From Candidatus Endonucleibacter sp. (ex Gigantidas childressi) (lineage in GTDB: Bacteria; Pseudomonadota; Gammaproteobacteria; Pseudomonadales; Endozoicomonadaceae): a DNA stretch of 64,000 nucleotides. The notes beneath the pieces were generated by a model. The model worked only from the letters and a program-made list of their open reading frames with translations, did not search any database and was not told where the DNA came from. The DNA is taken from contig JASXSU010000002.1 in NCBI GenBank assembly GCA_030674875.1, positions 124,001 to 188,000 on the forward strand, in the 5' to 3' direction. A program made the position numbers and the translations under genes. Shown here one piece after another: positions 1 through 10,056 of the stretch (position 1 is the first letter of the stretch; each line of letters starts with the position of its first letter).

Positions 1-168
1 GGAGGAAATATTGAAGCAACGGTTAAAGGAGGGCTGAATAGCATAAACAAAGGCATTATTATCAGCTGCTCCCGTAGTATTATTTATGCCAGTAATGGCA
101 GTGATTTTCAGAATGCCGCCCGACAAGCAACTATTCAGCTTAGAGACACAGTTAATCAATACCGATAG
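1..168 (+). CDS. pyrF: Orotidine 5'-phosphate decarboxylase, C-terminal end (partial)
   Basis: The first 168 bases are an open frame that runs in from outside the window and ends at TAG, giving the last 55 residues of a protein. The pattern GG-x3-A-x3-GL followed by KGIIISCSRSIIYAS and a closing amphipathic helix with RDTVNQYR resembles the C-terminus of the long (type 2) orotidine 5'-phosphate decarboxylases, which make UMP in pyrimidine synthesis. In that family the GG is the end of a GAQGG phosphate-binding motif; only GG is visible here. The call rests on this short stretch, so it is likely rather than certain. Confidence 0.65.
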   Translation, partial: GGNIEATVKGGLNSINKGIIISCSRSIIYASNGSDFQNAARQATIQLRDTVNQYR

Positions 169-256
169 TTTTTGCTATAAAAGCAATGCTTGTAAACATA
201 GTTGTCTCCCCTCTCAAACGATTTTTTTAAATTTATTTGATAAAGAGCTCCCTGGA

Positions 257-312
257 TTACACCTGTCACCTTAAAGTTGCTGCATTGTTGTAAGCCTTCA
301 CTCTCCACAGTC
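257..312 (-). repeat. ERIC-like repeat, half element
   Basis: This is the terminal half of the window's common interspersed repeat. It reads, reversed, as the TATGACTGTGGAGAGTGAAG ... GCAACTTTAAGGTGACAGGTG block seen in the other copies. It directly abuts the short palindrome at 315-388. Confidence 0.6.
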
Positions 313-314
313 AT

Positions 315-388
315 ATATACCCATTAACCTTGAAGGTGTGAGGTTACGGAATGCTCTCGCCCCACCTTCAAGGGTAATGGGTATATAC
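315..388. repeat. Short ERIC-like palindrome (both ends, no centre)
   Basis: TATACCCATTAACCTTGAAG and its near-perfect reverse complement CTTCAAGGGTAATGGGTATA enclose about 30 bases. This is the terminal inverted repeat of the ERIC-like family with most of the interior missing. It would form a strong RNA hairpin downstream of pyrF. Confidence 0.7.
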
Positions 389-559
389 CTTCAGCAATTT
401 CATAAATTATGCTAAGTTTTCACATAATTATTTACTGCCTCTGCTCTATGTACGGGACAAAAAACCTGAAGACCTTGATTTTCAAGGCATAATTTAGCAA
501 GACGTGACTCTTCGACAAGGTAACCTGCACGGTCTTTTACCCCAGAATAGGCTATGGTT

Positions 560-1548
560 GTTGAACATGAAAGACGTCAATTCATTGGCTAAGAAGCTTA
601 AGGCTCATCTACCCCCTGCATCAAGCTAGATCACCTTCATTGCACAGTTTGTAACGGCTTTACTGCGTAGCCGTCCACTAACTTGTACCGTGTAGCCGAA
701 GAGCGACAGCGAGTCCAGCTATCGCCGTATAAAGCGATTTTTCGCTGACTATGACTACAGTTTTCAGTAGCTAGGTGAGCTGATTCTGAGCAGCCTGGGC
801 ATGGATTGCTTTACCATGTGCATGGATAGAACCAGCTGGAAGCATGGCTCCAAAAACGTCAACTATCTGGTGGTATCAATTGCTGGCAAGGAACCTCAAT
901 TCCCATTGTTTGGGAGTGTCTTGACAAAAAAGGAGTAAACTCCAATACCGATGAACGCATAGCGGTAATGGCGCGTGTACTAAATCTCATTCCCATAAAG
1001 AGAGTTGATAACCTTCTGGCAGATCGTGAGTTTACACCCGTCGCCTTTCAATCTGCTACGTTGTTGGCTGCGCTCGCTCACCCCGATCATCTACTACTCG
1101 TAGGCTCATGGGGCTTCGCTTACTTGCCGCCTAGTAGCAACTTGAAATCCTTTGGGTATATAGGCCACAAATGGTTAGACTGGTTACGTCAAAACAAACT
1201 GTCATGCATAGTTCGAGTTAAAAGCAACAATGTGGTGGAATATCGAAGCAAAAAAATTGCCATTGGCAAACTATGCAGAGGCGTTAGTATCAACCAAACA
1301 GTAACGTGGCATAGCAAAAAAAAGTATCTCAGCTCTATATTGCAGCCCGTCGAACTCTGAAAGTATTGTTGATCGTCGTAGCTACTAAAAATCCAGACAG
1401 CATAATAGATGACTATAGTAAACGCTGGAGTATTGAAACCATGTTTGGCAATCTAAAAAGTCGAGGCTTTGATTTGGAGTCCACACATATGACTAACCTT
1501 GACCAGATGGATAAACTGATGGGACTACTGACGATTGCTGTTGTGTAG
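560..1548 (+). pseudogene. IS4-family transposase, broken
   Basis: Fragments of an IS4-type DDE transposase run along this stretch in different frames. The open piece 968-1360 carries the DREF region (second catalytic Asp). The piece 1366-1548 carries Y-SK-R-WSI-E-TMFGNL-K, the Y(2)R(3)E(6)K signature of the IS4 family with the catalytic Glu. Between them the frame is broken near 1360, and the N-terminal region before 968 has stops. Inside the DREF-to-IGHKWLDW region a 126-bp ERIC-like repeat is inserted in frame (1034-1159). The enzyme is almost certainly inactive. Confidence 0.85.
1034..1159 (-). repeat. ERIC-like repeat, complete, inserted in frame in the IS4 transposase
   Basis: Removing exactly 126 bases rejoins the transposase as DREF-IGHKWLDW, so the insertion length is exact and equals 42 codons. 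The repeat reads through without a stop, adding TPVAFQSATLLAALAHPDHL and onwards to the protein. The ends are TATACCC-like and lie at a TA, consistent with insertion at TA. The length matches the 126-127 bp known for enterobacterial ERIC elements. Confidence 0.85.
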
Positions 1549-1721
1549 TACCTACTAGTAGTGCACTGGTGTATGGGAATGCAAATCAATTGCCGCTGAA
1601 CAAGCATTACCGTCCAGCCAAGAGTCTGTTTCGATTAGGCTTGGATAGGCCTATACGGGTGCTCAAAAAAACAGCTGTGCAAAAAAATGATCAAACCACT
1701 TTTTTAAATCTGCTAAATATT

Positions 1722-1750
1722 TTGTCCCGTACATAGGCCTCTGCTATAAT
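1722..1750 (+). promoter_or_regulatory. Hybrid promoter at the IS4 right end
   Basis: TTGTCC (1722-1727) lies inside the right terminal repeat of the IS. A perfect TATAAT (1745-1750) begins 17 bp downstream in the flanking DNA. A transcript would start near 1757 and reach the ATG at 1783 after a short leader. The -35 matches TTGACA at four of six positions. It is supplied by the IS, so insertion appears to have completed the promoter for the large downstream gene. Confidence 0.55.
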
Positions 1751-1782
1751 AAAATAAACTCCCTAATTATCTGAGCGACGGA

Positions 1783-2823
1783 ATGCAAGGATCAAACAAG
1801 ATTAACCTAACACACATATCGCCAACACCCAGTAATTCTGAGGCGCCCCCCCCACCCTCTCCGCCGATAGGTCAATACAGTCAGCGCAAGGTGACCCAAG
1901 CAAATTATTCCAATAATAGTATGCTGTTAAATCAACATGCGCTAAATTTGGTAAACGCTAGAATGTTACTGGATTATTCAATCCAACAAATGACACCTCT
2001 CATCAATCTACTTATGACCCCTAACTTTAACTCTCAATTAACAGGGTTATCCAACCAGCATTTTCAAATGCCCGCTCTCTCACCCATGTTTGGCCAATAC
2101 CAATACCCATGCTGGAGCCAACCACACGTTTTTCCATCATCCACATTTGCTCCAAACATATTCATGCCACCTGCAGCACGCTTTCAACCTCCAGTAGTTC
2201 AGCCGCAACCAATTAATAACACATGCTACTACTATCACCCTACTTCTTATTCTCCTATTCCTAACCCATTCACTTCGTCGCCAGCAAGTGTACCAACCGC
2301 TTATCATGGATTTCCATCACAACCTCAACAAACAGACTTTACTCGGTCTTTTATGCAGCAACCCAGCAACTTTTACTATAATCCGAGCCAACAACAGGCA
2401 TATTATGGCCGCCCACTACCGGCTGATGTAAATCAAATCCAGGAGCAACTCGCTAGAGGTTTCGTCAACGCAAACCCCAATCTTGGCTGGGGATACGCAG
2501 CCTCGCTGCCTGTCAGTTCTTCTGAGGTATTTAAGCATCAACAACCAGGGTTCCCATATACAGCAAATTTAACAGCTAACCACTCTAACGAAACAAGCTC
2601 TACTGCTGCCAGCTTCAATGGACAATCACAGACGACAAAGTCAGATCCCTTGGATGAAACAGAGTCTAACCCTGATACTGTTAACACAAGTAATAAAAAT
2701 GAAACACTTAAATTACTTGAAACAAATAGCAAAACAAAACAAATTGAAAATAACGAAACCCACCCAAGAAACACCTCAAGAAACACCTCAAGAAACACCT
2801 CAAGAAACCACCACAACACCTAA
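1783..2823 (+). CDS. Pro/Gln/Tyr-rich N-terminal part of a frameshifted multi-domain protein
   Basis: This is a 346-residue low-complexity protein, rich in Pro, Gln, Asn, Tyr and Ser, with PPPPSPP near the start and many aromatic-Pro pairs. It has no signal peptide, membrane segment or recognisable fold. It ends in an RNTS repeat that is the same 12-bp DNA repeat read as QETP in the next frame. That next frame continues for more than 1200 residues with recognisable domains, so the two frames are probably one gene broken by a single-base change around 2755-2765 (a CCCACCC tract). Alternatively they are two genes or a programmed frameshift. The ATG follows a possible IS-borne promoter; no clear ribosome-binding site is seen. 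Such sequence is typical of eukaryote-like secreted proteins, but that role is inferred. Confidence 0.6.
   Translation: MQGSNKINLTHISPTPSNSEAPPPPSPPIGQYSQRKVTQANYSNNSMLLNQHALNLVNARMLLDYSIQQMTPLINLLMTPNFNSQLTGLSNQHFQMPALSPMFGQYQYPCWSQPHVFPSSTFAPNIFMPPAARFQPPVVQPQPINNTCYYYHPTSYSPIPNPFTSSPASVPTAYHGFPSQPQQTDFTRSFMQQPSNFYYNPSQQQAYYGRPLPADVNQIQEQLARGFVNANPNLGWGYAASLPVSSSEVFKHQQPGFPYTANLTANHSNETSSTAASFNGQSQTTKSDPLDETESNPDTVNTSNKNETLKLLETNSKTKQIENNETHPRNTSRNTSRNTSRNHHNT
2765..2812 (+). repeat. Tandem 12-bp repeat, four units
   Basis: CAAGAAACACCT is repeated four times. It is read as RNTS in the upstream frame and QETP in the downstream frame. Unit gain or loss would not change frame, so slippage here does not explain the frameshift. 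Confidence 0.85.
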
Positions 2824-2830
2824 AGAAATA

Positions 2831-5800
2831 ATGGGATCACATAAAAAAGACGACGAAACAAATCAAACAATCGAGGTAACACCTCAAAAACCCCCAGCAC
2901 CCCCAGTAGCCCCAGTAGCCCCAGTAGCCCCAGTACTTCCAGTAATCCCAGTAGCCCCAGTACTTCCAGTAATCCCAGTAGCCCCAGCACTCCCAGTAGC
3001 CCCAGTATTCCCAGCACACAATACCCACATAGCAACACCTGAAAAAATCACACCACTCACCCACAAAGAAGACATAGCTCAAGCAACCAAAGACAATAAA
3101 ACACCACCGATAGCGCATACCAATACACAAAATGATGGTGGACAAAAAACAGACACCACTCATACAGCAAATACTTTACACAATGAAAACATAATTCTTA
3201 CACATAATAAAACAGAAGAAGAAATAGAAACAGAAAAAGAAAACAAACTCTGGATGTCTTTTTTCGATGGCTGGGGAGAAATAAATGGCCACACCAGAAA
3301 GCATATACACGATGCCAAACCAAACTTTCTTGAATCAAAACATAACTTTATTCAAGTAGTATTTCCAAATCATAACAAGGGTATAGCGCCAGCACCTTTA
3401 TTAAATACAGATCTCATTAACAATATAAAAAGCCGTGAAACAGACCTAAAGAAATATATTAAAGAGATGCTGATTGAAACCATGCTGCCTTTCTGGGGCA
3501 TAAAACAAACCACCTCTGATAATAATAAGTTGTTCGAAAACAGTTCATTTGAAATTGATGACCCCAAAGCAACAAGCGCCTTTCGTAGTAATACACAAGA
3601 CCATAATGAGTTGCGATTTACTCGTATACTCAACTTTCTATTTGCAGTTGGTTATCACGACTACGCCAAAGACCTATGCCTCTTTATACAGCAAGAACGA
3701 GAAGCTGTAGGCGTCAAACAAAATAATCATTTTAATCAAGCAGCTGGTCTTATCCCGCCAATACATACAACTAAGAAAAACCTTACTGAACCAGCTCCAG
3801 TTACATATCAAGAATACACCACTAAGCATAAAGATGATAGTTATAAAAATGACGAAAAATCATATATCAATATTAGCGCTAACCCTCAAAATTACGAAGT
3901 TCTATCAAATAATTATCAACAACCTCTAAAAGCTCCTCTTCTTAAAATTGAAAATGAAGAATGGAAAAGTATAAGCCACTATATCATGGCCAAAAGATTC
4001 AAGAAGAACAGCAAGTCCTGGAAAGAAATAAAAAACAGTGACCAAAATAATCTACTCACATGTACTAATAAACATTACACAGAAAACACAAATGAGTTAC
4101 AATACTCAGATATAGAATGGAACAATCAAAAAAATGACTTTATGATGTCAGCTCTTGGAAAAAAGGCTGAACAAAGCCCAATATTTAAAAATCGCTTACT
4201 CATAACTGGAAACCAAATTATTGTTGCAACAGATAACAACATGTTTCCTATGGGGCCTATGCTAATGGCGATAAGAAACAAAGAACAATGCAAGCTGTAT
4301 ACAGAACAATATAAAAACCAAGAACATGTTGCCTATGTTCATGATGCTGGCGATATTAACGATAACACTAAAAACAATACAAAAACACCTCAAGAGACAA
4401 CAAAAAACTATGATGAAGCATATAAAACATACGCGGAAAAATATCCTTATTCTAAATATAAAGAAAGTCCAGGTAAATTCGTCGGCTTTTACGATAGAAA
4501 TAGGCCCAACTATTCGATGACAAACTTCTATCAGCCAAATAAGCCTCTTATAATTGACGATCAAGAGTGGAAAACCACGGAACACTATTTTCAGGCTAAT
4601 AAACACGAAAAAAACAGCACCAAATGGAATATTATAAGAAATCTAGATACACCTAGAGCAGCTTTCGAATATAATAAACAGAATTGGACATTTACTAGTA
4701 CATGGGGTACGAAGAAGAATCTCGTTATGTTAAAAGCTATAGAGGCAAAAGCAGCACAAGATCCAAAATTCAGACGTGAGTTAAAATCCACCAAGGATCT
4801 TCCTATTTACGAAGAATCAAATAATGATCCTTACTGGGGTGTTGCCGAACATAACGGCAACTATGGGCAGAATGTACTAGGGTACATGCTTATGCAGACT
4901 AGAAGGAAAGTTTTCGATGGAAGACTCCCCGAGCAGACTCAAGAAGTTGCTAAAAAAACCACATACGAAACAGAACAAACAACTCCTCCGAATGAAAAAA
5001 ACACTCCACCACCTTCAGCATCCAATCAAAAAGTTCAATTTTTAGAGAACGGGTTACAAAGATATAATATAATAACAGATGATCTTTGTGATGCTATGGA
5101 GGCTATAGCAACATCTAATAAAAAAGATAATAAAGATGATAAAAAATCTAATGTTTTAGTTATTTCCGGGCCTGCAAAAATGAGCTCAGACAGCCCCAAA
5201 ATTCATACCAACTCAGCGTTAGACAGTGTACTTAAGAAGCTAGATATCACACACAGTAAAATGTTACACGACATAAAACAACAACAACAACAACAAAAAA
5301 CTGATGATGGTGTTGTTCGTATAGATCTCCAACTTCCTAATAAATTAAATCTAGGTTACTTATTTTTAGCTCCCATCGAACAGTCATTAGGAAATAAAGA
5401 ACTAGAAGATATATATAAGCATCTAGTACATCGAGTTCAGAATGATATAAACTCTAGAGAACAAAAACATCTATTTATCTCCCCTTTAGCCACAGGGCAA
5501 AAAAGTCTGGCTTTCAAATCAGCTAATATTCTTACCAAACATATGAAGCCTTTTCTTGATACAGGGTATACCTCCTTCCCAATCAATATAGTTTCTAATG
5601 ATCAAAGTTTAAGTAATAAAATAATAACCGAGTTCTTAGAAGAACATAGTACTTTTACACTGAAGAATAAACCTACCGTAACCCCAGTAAATTCAAGAAG
5701 GAAGAGAGTAATTGCGAAAGATAGTTACGCTAAGGCATCAACTGTAAAAGTTAACCAATTTAATCCACCATCTACGGTTTCCGTTAAAATTACAAACACC

Positions 5801-6490
5801 CCAAAGCCAAACAACAAAATATATGATCCTATTTTTAATACGAATAACGAAAGCCAGATAATAGGGTCTTTGAATGCTGGAAATAGCGAGCTTTCTCTCG
5901 ATGGTAGTGGTATAAATAAGGCTTTTGCGGATGCTTTAACAGACTTTAACCCTGAACAATATTGTGCACTTCATACAAAGTTAGCACAGAATAACAATGT
6001 TAATAACATTAGCTTCCATGATAACCCAGATCATCCTCACTTAAAGCACACAACAGCTTACACACAACAGTTACCATGCGCTAATAAAGGCGCAGGGACA
6101 ATTTTTATTCATATATTTAAAGATGATTCCTGTCCTAATAACAGTAGTACGAATAGATCAATGGTGTATCTTGTCCCACCAATGGCCAGCAAAGACAACG
6201 AGGAACAATTCATTAGCGCTGTAAAACAGTCAGCTAAAGACCTTGTTTTTGTCATAAATTCACACAATGAAGAAATGAAAAAAACAAAACATGAAGACAG
6301 CATAATACCTGTACTCCGTGTATGTGGATTCAGTAGCGGTGTTTACAAACCAACCGGCATGGACCCTAACCTTGTTTTAAATGCAATTACTGATGGTTTA
6401 GCAGAAGGATTCAAACAGTCCGCGCATAATAACACCATTGAAGAAGTTCAATTTCCTTATGAATTCCATCAAAAAGATTCAAACAAATAA
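2831..6490 (+). CDS. OGFr-like, double NADAR, double macro-domain protein
   Basis: The frame is open from 2618, but its first 140 bases are the shadow of the preceding frame; ATG 2831 is the first plausible independent start (1219 residues). Domains in order, numbered from 2831: a PVAP/PVIP tract (about 20-60); an OGFr-like region (about 140-290) with [10 protein letters not shown] and [12 protein letters not shown]; a degenerate NADAR domain (about 346-485) in which the usual EHY is SHY; an intact NADAR domain (about 548-691) with [16 protein letters not shown] and [13 protein letters not shown]; a divergent macro-like region (about 735-940); and a better macro domain (about 1008-1200) with [19 protein letters not shown] and a C-terminal FSSGVY motif. 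NADAR proteins cleave or bind NAD/ADP-ribose-related N-glycosides; macro domains bind or hydrolyse ADP-ribose. A role as a host-directed or NAD-directed effector is inferred. There is no signal peptide. Confidence 0.75.
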   Translation: MGSHKKDDETNQTIEVTPQKPPAPPVAPVAPVAPVLPVIPVAPVLPVIPVAPALPVAPVFPAHNTHIATPEKITPLTHKEDIAQATKDNKTPPIAHTNTQNDGGQKTDTTHTANTLHNENIILTHNKTEEEIETEKENKLWMSFFDGWGEINGHTRKHIHDAKPNFLESKHNFIQVVFPNHNKGIAPAPLLNTDLINNIKSRETDLKKYIKEMLIETMLPFWGIKQTTSDNNKLFENSSFEIDDPKATSAFRSNTQDHNELRFTRILNFLFAVGYHDYAKDLCLFIQQEREAVGVKQNNHFNQAAGLIPPIHTTKKNLTEPAPVTYQEYTTKHKDDSYKNDEKSYINISANPQNYEVLSNNYQQPLKAPLLKIENEEWKSISHYIMAKRFKKNSKSWKEIKNSDQNNLLTCTNKHYTENTNELQYSDIEWNNQKNDFMMSALGKKAEQSPIFKNRLLITGNQIIVATDNNMFPMGPMLMAIRNKEQCKLYTEQYKNQEHVAYVHDAGDINDNTKNNTKTPQETTKNYDEAYKTYAEKYPYSKYKESPGKFVGFYDRNRPNYSMTNFYQPNKPLIIDDQEWKTTEHYFQANKHEKNSTKWNIIRNLDTPRAAFEYNKQNWTFTSTWGTKKNLVMLKAIEAKAAQDPKFRRELKSTKDLPIYEESNNDPYWGVAEHNGNYGQNVLGYMLMQTRRKVFDGRLPEQTQEVAKKTTYETEQTTPPNEKNTPPPSASNQKVQFLENGLQRYNIITDDLCDAMEAIATSNKKDNKDDKKSNVLVISGPAKMSSDSPKIHTNSALDSVLKKLDITHSKMLHDIKQQQQQQKTDDGVVRIDLQLPNKLNLGYLFLAPIEQSLGNKELEDIYKHLVHRVQNDINSREQKHLFISPLATGQKSLAFKSANILTKHMKPFLDTGYTSFPINIVSNDQSLSNKIITEFLEEHSTFTLKNKPTVTPVNSRRKRVIAKDSYAKASTVKVNQFNPPSTVSVKITNTPKPNNKIYDPIFNTNNESQIIGSLNAGNSELSLDGSGINKAFADALTDFNPEQYCALHTKLAQNNNVNNISFHDNPDHPHLKHTTAYTQQLPCANKGAGTIFIHIFKDDSCPNNSSTNRSMVYLVPPMASKDNEEQFISAVKQSAKDLVFVINSHNEEMKKTKHEDSIIPVLRVCGFSSGVYKPTGMDPNLVLNAITDGLAEGFKQSAHNNTIEEVQFPYEFHQKDSNK
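2897..3020 (+). repeat. PVAP/PVIP coding repeat (9-bp units)
   Basis: Nine-base units such as CCAGTAGCC encode repeated Pro-Val-Ala and Pro-Val-Ile/Leu between the N-terminal tract and the OGFr-like domain. It is probably an extended, rigid linker. The opposite strand reads as a collagen-like Gly-x-y string, which is a shadow. Confidence 0.8.
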
Positions 6491-6508
6491 TAAATATTTT
6501 TACTCTAT

Positions 6509-6569
6509 ACACCTATTCATCTTGAAACTGTGTAGACAACAAACAAGCTAAGCTCAATTAACTGATGCT
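6509..6569 (+). repeat. ERIC-like repeat, left part, cut by IS30 copy A
   Basis: The sequence TACACCTATTCATCTTGAA followed by CAAACAAGCTAAGCTC is the left half of the repeat. The right half resumes after the IS30 element at 7639 (TAGCTGGTGATTAAAGCAAG and on to a TTCAATAGCAACTGATACATA end). Confidence 0.6.
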
Positions 6570-7638
6570 GATTCAAGCAATAAGTGCAATCGACTATCCT
6601 GTGTAGACTTCGGGTGGTGTCCACCCTCCTAAAACCTTCCTAGGCATGGTATTGGTCAACATTTCCATTGTCCTCACATCATCTTCTGTCAGATGACTCA
6701 ACGCCATTTTTTTAGGCAAGGTTCTCCGAATGATGCCATTGGTATTTTCGTTAGTTCCCCGCTGATAACTAGCATAAGGCTTGGCAAAGTAGATATCTGC
6801 ATTCACTGCTTTTGCTACCTTTTCATGGCTGCAAACTCACCACCATTATCTAGGCTGACTGTGCAGACCGATGACACCCGCTTCAGAAGCTTGATCATAC
6901 TTTCAGCAACAACTTCGGCGTATTTTGTATCAACTTCCCCTATTAAAGTTAACCGACTCTTGCGCTCTACAAGGGTCACCAGATGGGCGTCCTGTCCATA
7001 AATAGTATCACCCTCCCAATCGCCTAGACGAGACCGGAGATCAACAACTGCGGGCCGATCGGAAATATCGACGCGGTCTGGGATCGTGATACGCCCAGCC
7101 TTACGCTTACCACCTTTGCAGCGCCTCTTGCCAAAGCGGGGTAGATTCTTATACAAAGAGCTTCCACGCACTTTGTTAGTAGCAACACGTTTATAAACAG
7201 TGGTGTGACTGAGTGCGATGTCGGGCACTTCCACCTTCATCCGGAAACTGATATTTTCAGAAGACCAACCAAACAATAGCCCTTTCTTTATTATGGACAT
7301 GTGACGTTCGTCTGTTTTGCTAAACTTTGTAGCTGTCAGCCTACGCTGACTGGCTAGTGCGTGGGCGCTTTCAGCACCGTAGCCATCATAACTGGCATTA
7401 CGACTCAACTCTCGTGATAAAGCACTCTCACTGATACCTACTGACACTGCGATTTCTTTCTGCATGTAGTCTGTTCCAAGAAGAGCCTTAATCTGATACC
7501 GTTGCCCTTGAGTCAGCTGCTTGTATTGCCTGGTTTGAGTACTCATTCTTGGCTTCCATTTTTAGTGTGAGAGCTACAAATATACCGGCAGCTGGCTCAC
7601 CTATAAAATTTCAGTCAATTGCACTTATTATATTAATC
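6570..7638 (-). mobile_element. IS30-family insertion sequence, copy A
   Basis: The ends are 25-bp imperfect inverted repeats (20 of 25 positions agree), with the core AATAAGTGCAAT-GAC at both ends. The element is about 1.07 kb and carries one transposase on the minus strand. It is inserted in an ERIC-like repeat. Two partial copies of the same element lie at 41204-42003 and 44034-44832. Confidence 0.8.
6594..7546 (-). pseudogene. IS30-family transposase with one-base deletion
   Basis: The N-terminal 243 residues include a helix-turn-helix (QKEIAVSVGISESALSREL) and the DDE residues in GDWEGDTIYG and LDNGGEF. The frame then breaks to FAAMKR-stop at 6815, and the C-terminal part with NENTNG (catalytic Glu) continues at 6594-6806 in another frame. 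Comparison with the copies at 41.4 and 44.3 kb shows a single missing G in CATGGCTGC (others CATGGGCTGC) near 6826. It is inactive unless the frame is bridged. Confidence 0.85.
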
Positions 7639-7705
7639 CAGCATAGCTAGCTGGTGATTAAAGCAAGTGAAAACGGTTGCAACTACATCTTCAATAGCAA
7701 CTGAT
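7639..7705 (+). repeat. ERIC-like repeat, right part
   Basis: This is the continuation of the repeat begun at 6509, displaced by IS30 copy A. It contains TAGCTGGTGATTAAAGCAAG and the TTCAATAGCAACTGATACATA end. Confidence 0.5.
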
Positions 7706-7719
7706 ACATATGCGTGTTT

Positions 7720-9237
7720 TTATATCACCTCATCCTCATTGTGAAGATCAATCAAAGAGCCCCCGCCCCCATGTTCGCCATTTCGAGAATAGCCATTTCG
7801 CTTTTGCGCTAAGTTATCCAAATACGCCTGATCAATCCCGCCAACCACATATTTACCATCAAAAACTGAACATTCAAAATCAGTAATATCTTCATGAAGA
7901 GAAGATACAGATTTTTTCAAATCATCCAACTCTTGATAAATCAGCCTATCCGCATTAATTATTTGCTCCACTTCACTATCAGTATGACCGTAAGCAATTA
8001 GCTCATTGCAGGAAGGCATATCAATACCATAAACATTCTGATAGCGAATGGCCGGTGCGGCAGAACAAAAATAAACTCTCTTAGCACCTGCCTCCCTCGC
8101 CATTTCAACAATCTGCTGGCAGGTCGTTCCACGGACAATAGAGTCATCCACTAATAACACATTTTTTCCTTGAAACTCCTGACTAATAGCATTCAGCTTT
8201 TGTTTAACTGATTTTTTTCGGACAGACTGCCCCTGCATAATGAATGTTCTGCCTATATAACGATTTTTAACAAAACCCTCCCGATAAGGCAGCTCTAATC
8301 TTGTTGCCATTTCTAGAGCTGCATTGCGGCTTGTATCCGGTATAGGTATAACTACATCAATATCATGATCAGGCCACTCTCTAAGAATTTTATTTGCCAG
8401 CGTTTGCCCCATCCTCAAACGAGACTGATAAACAGAGATTCCATCAATAATCGAGTCTGGACGAGCCAAATAAACATACTCAAACATACAGGGGTGATTT
8501 TTCCCCTGAACACATTGATAAGTAGACAGCTGCCCCAACTCATCAATATAGACAGCCTCTCCGGGCGCAATATCTCTGACCATCTCAAACCCAAGAGCAT
8601 CAAGAGCAACTGATTCAGAGGCTATTATATACTCGGTACCTTTACTGGTTGTACGCTTTCCATAAACCAAAGGACGAATCCCAAAGGGATCACGAAAGCC
8701 TACAACTCCATGCCCATTAATCATAGCTACAACAGCATACCCACCCTCACAACGGGAATATACACCTGTTACTGCTTTAAATATATCTTCTGCCTTCAGC
8801 TCGCGTTTGCTACCAGCGGATACTTCGTGGGCAAAAACATTCAGGAGTATTTCAGAATCAGAATCAGTATTAATATGCCTAAGGTCACTAGAAAACAACG
8901 CCTTTTTTATTTCACTAGCATTAGTTAAGTTACCATTGTGAGCAAGTACAATTCCATAAGGAGAGTTAACATAAAACGGCTGTGCCTCAGCTGAACTGGA
9001 AGTACCAGCGGTTGGGTAACGTACATGCCCTATTCCTGTCTTTCCCTTCAGGCGTATCATATCCCGCGTACGAAAAACATTCTTAACCAACCCACTCTCT
9101 TTTCTCAGAAACAAGCGTCCTTCATCAAGGGTTACTATTCCTGCCGCATCCTGCCCTCGATGCTGAAGCACCGTCAACGCATCAAAGAGCATTTGATTGA
9201 CATTAACTGTCGCCGAAATACCGACAATTCCACACAT
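7720..9237 (-). CDS. purF: Amidophosphoribosyltransferase
   Basis: This enzyme catalyses the first committed step of purine synthesis: PRPP plus glutamine to phosphoribosylamine. It is 505 residues, normal for the enterobacterial/Pseudomonas form. It begins MCGIVGIS, so removal of Met exposes the catalytic N-terminal Cys of the Ntn glutaminase domain. The glutaminase half occupies about residues 1-235. The phosphoribosyltransferase half has the PRPP loop [13 protein letters not shown] at about 365. It lies 76 bp downstream of cvpA on the same strand, the usual cvpA-purF pairing. Frame and motifs are intact. Confidence 0.97.
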   Translation of the reverse strand: MCGIVGISATVNVNQMLFDALTVLQHRGQDAAGIVTLDEGRLFLRKESGLVKNVFRTRDMIRLKGKTGIGHVRYPTAGTSSSAEAQPFYVNSPYGIVLAHNGNLTNASEIKKALFSSDLRHINTDSDSEILLNVFAHEVSAGSKRELKAEDIFKAVTGVYSRCEGGYAVVAMINGHGVVGFRDPFGIRPLVYGKRTTSKGTEYIIASESVALDALGFEMVRDIAPGEAVYIDELGQLSTYQCVQGKNHPCMFEYVYLARPDSIIDGISVYQSRLRMGQTLANKILREWPDHDIDVVIPIPDTSRNAALEMATRLELPYREGFVKNRYIGRTFIMQGQSVRKKSVKQKLNAISQEFQGKNVLLVDDSIVRGTTCQQIVEMAREAGAKRVYFCSAAPAIRYQNVYGIDMPSCNELIAYGHTDSEVEQIINADRLIYQELDDLKKSVSSLHEDITDFECSVFDGKYVVGGIDQAYLDNLAQKRNGYSRNGEHGGGGSLIDLHNEDEVI

Positions 9238-9313
9238 GACTAAACTTCCTCGAGCTTAAACCGCAACTTCTGCGGCAACCGGAGCACCGCTCAAAACAGA
9301 AACACTACAACTA

Positions 9314-9841
9314 CTATTGTCGCACCGACTCAATAAAACCTTTCCCTTCGGATAATAAAAAATTGGTAATAACAGCTGTTTTTTGCCTAGACCAGTCTGC
9401 AAGTACCAAAAAAGTGGGTAATAATACTGAGCTCTTCAAGTCCATGTTTTCCTCTAAAGGTATAATTTTCATCAAACCTGTCAACGAAACAATGATCAAA
9501 CACCCTCTCATACCTCCGAATAACATGCCTGCAAGCCTATCCGGAATCGACCAACCAGCAGCCCCAATAAATTTAACAATCACACGGTTAATGGCACCTC
9601 CAACGATCAGCGTAGCAACCAATAACACAACGCAGGCAACCATAAGTCGCGTAGTATGATTAGCAATATAGTCATTAAAATAAACAGCAAAATCATCACC
9701 AAATGCCCAAATCAACACGGCTGCCATACTCCATGTTATCAATGACAGAACTTCCTTAACAAATCCTCTCATCAAACTAATAAGCGCCGAAACAAGAACT
9801 ATCCCTAGAATAGCCCCATCAATCCAATTAAAGCCAGTCAT
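9314..9841 (-). CDS. cvpA: CvpA family inner-membrane protein
   Basis: This small integral membrane protein is about 175 residues, with four hydrophobic segments beginning WIDGAILGIVLVSALISLMRG, the conserved N-terminus of the CvpA family (needed for colicin V production in E. coli; general role unclear). I choose MTGFNWID at 9841 because AGAAGGAA lies just upstream; the frame is open eight codons further to 9865. It sits directly upstream of purF, as in many gammaproteobacteria, and is probably cotranscribed with it. Confidence 0.9.
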   Translation of the reverse strand: MTGFNWIDGAILGIVLVSALISLMRGFVKEVLSLITWSMAAVLIWAFGDDFAVYFNDYIANHTTRLMVACVVLLVATLIVGGAINRVIVKFIGAAGWSIPDRLAGMLFGGMRGCLIIVSLTGLMKIIPLEENMDLKSSVLLPTFLVLADWSRQKTAVITNFLLSEGKGFIESVRQ

Positions 9842-10056
9842 GTATTCCTTCTGTATCAAAATCATCCGAGTAAGTTTTTCATTCTATAGAGAGCACTTTA
9901 AAAAAACAAATATTTTCAACCCTAGCCATACCTATCGTATTTAAAAATCCAAAGCCATAGGTTGTTTCCTGCCTGCATCCCAAATTTGAAATAGAAGAAG
10001 CTACTGACACAAATCAGAAATTTGATTTTACCCCCATTTGAAGACTTAGCATCAAG

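Larger units (their letters stand above)
446..1736 (+). mobile_element. IS4-family insertion sequence with intact ends and 9-bp target duplication
   Basis: The element is 1291 bp. Its ends are perfect 17-bp inverted repeats, CTATGTACGGGACAAAA at 446-462 and the reverse complement at 1720-1736. It is flanked by a perfect 9-bp duplication, GCCTCTGCT, at 437-445 and 1737-1745, as expected for IS4-type transposition. The transposase inside is broken (separate entry). Intact ends and target duplication point to an insertion that has not been rearranged since. Confidence 0.9.

Noticed and set aside
86-274. 62-residue plus-strand frame near the window start
   Set aside because: It overlaps the pyrF end in another frame and has no motif support.
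2884-3075. Collagen-like Gly-x-y frame on the minus strand
   Set aside because: It is the exact complement of the PVAP coding repeat in a long, domain-rich plus-strand frame. No start signal of its own.
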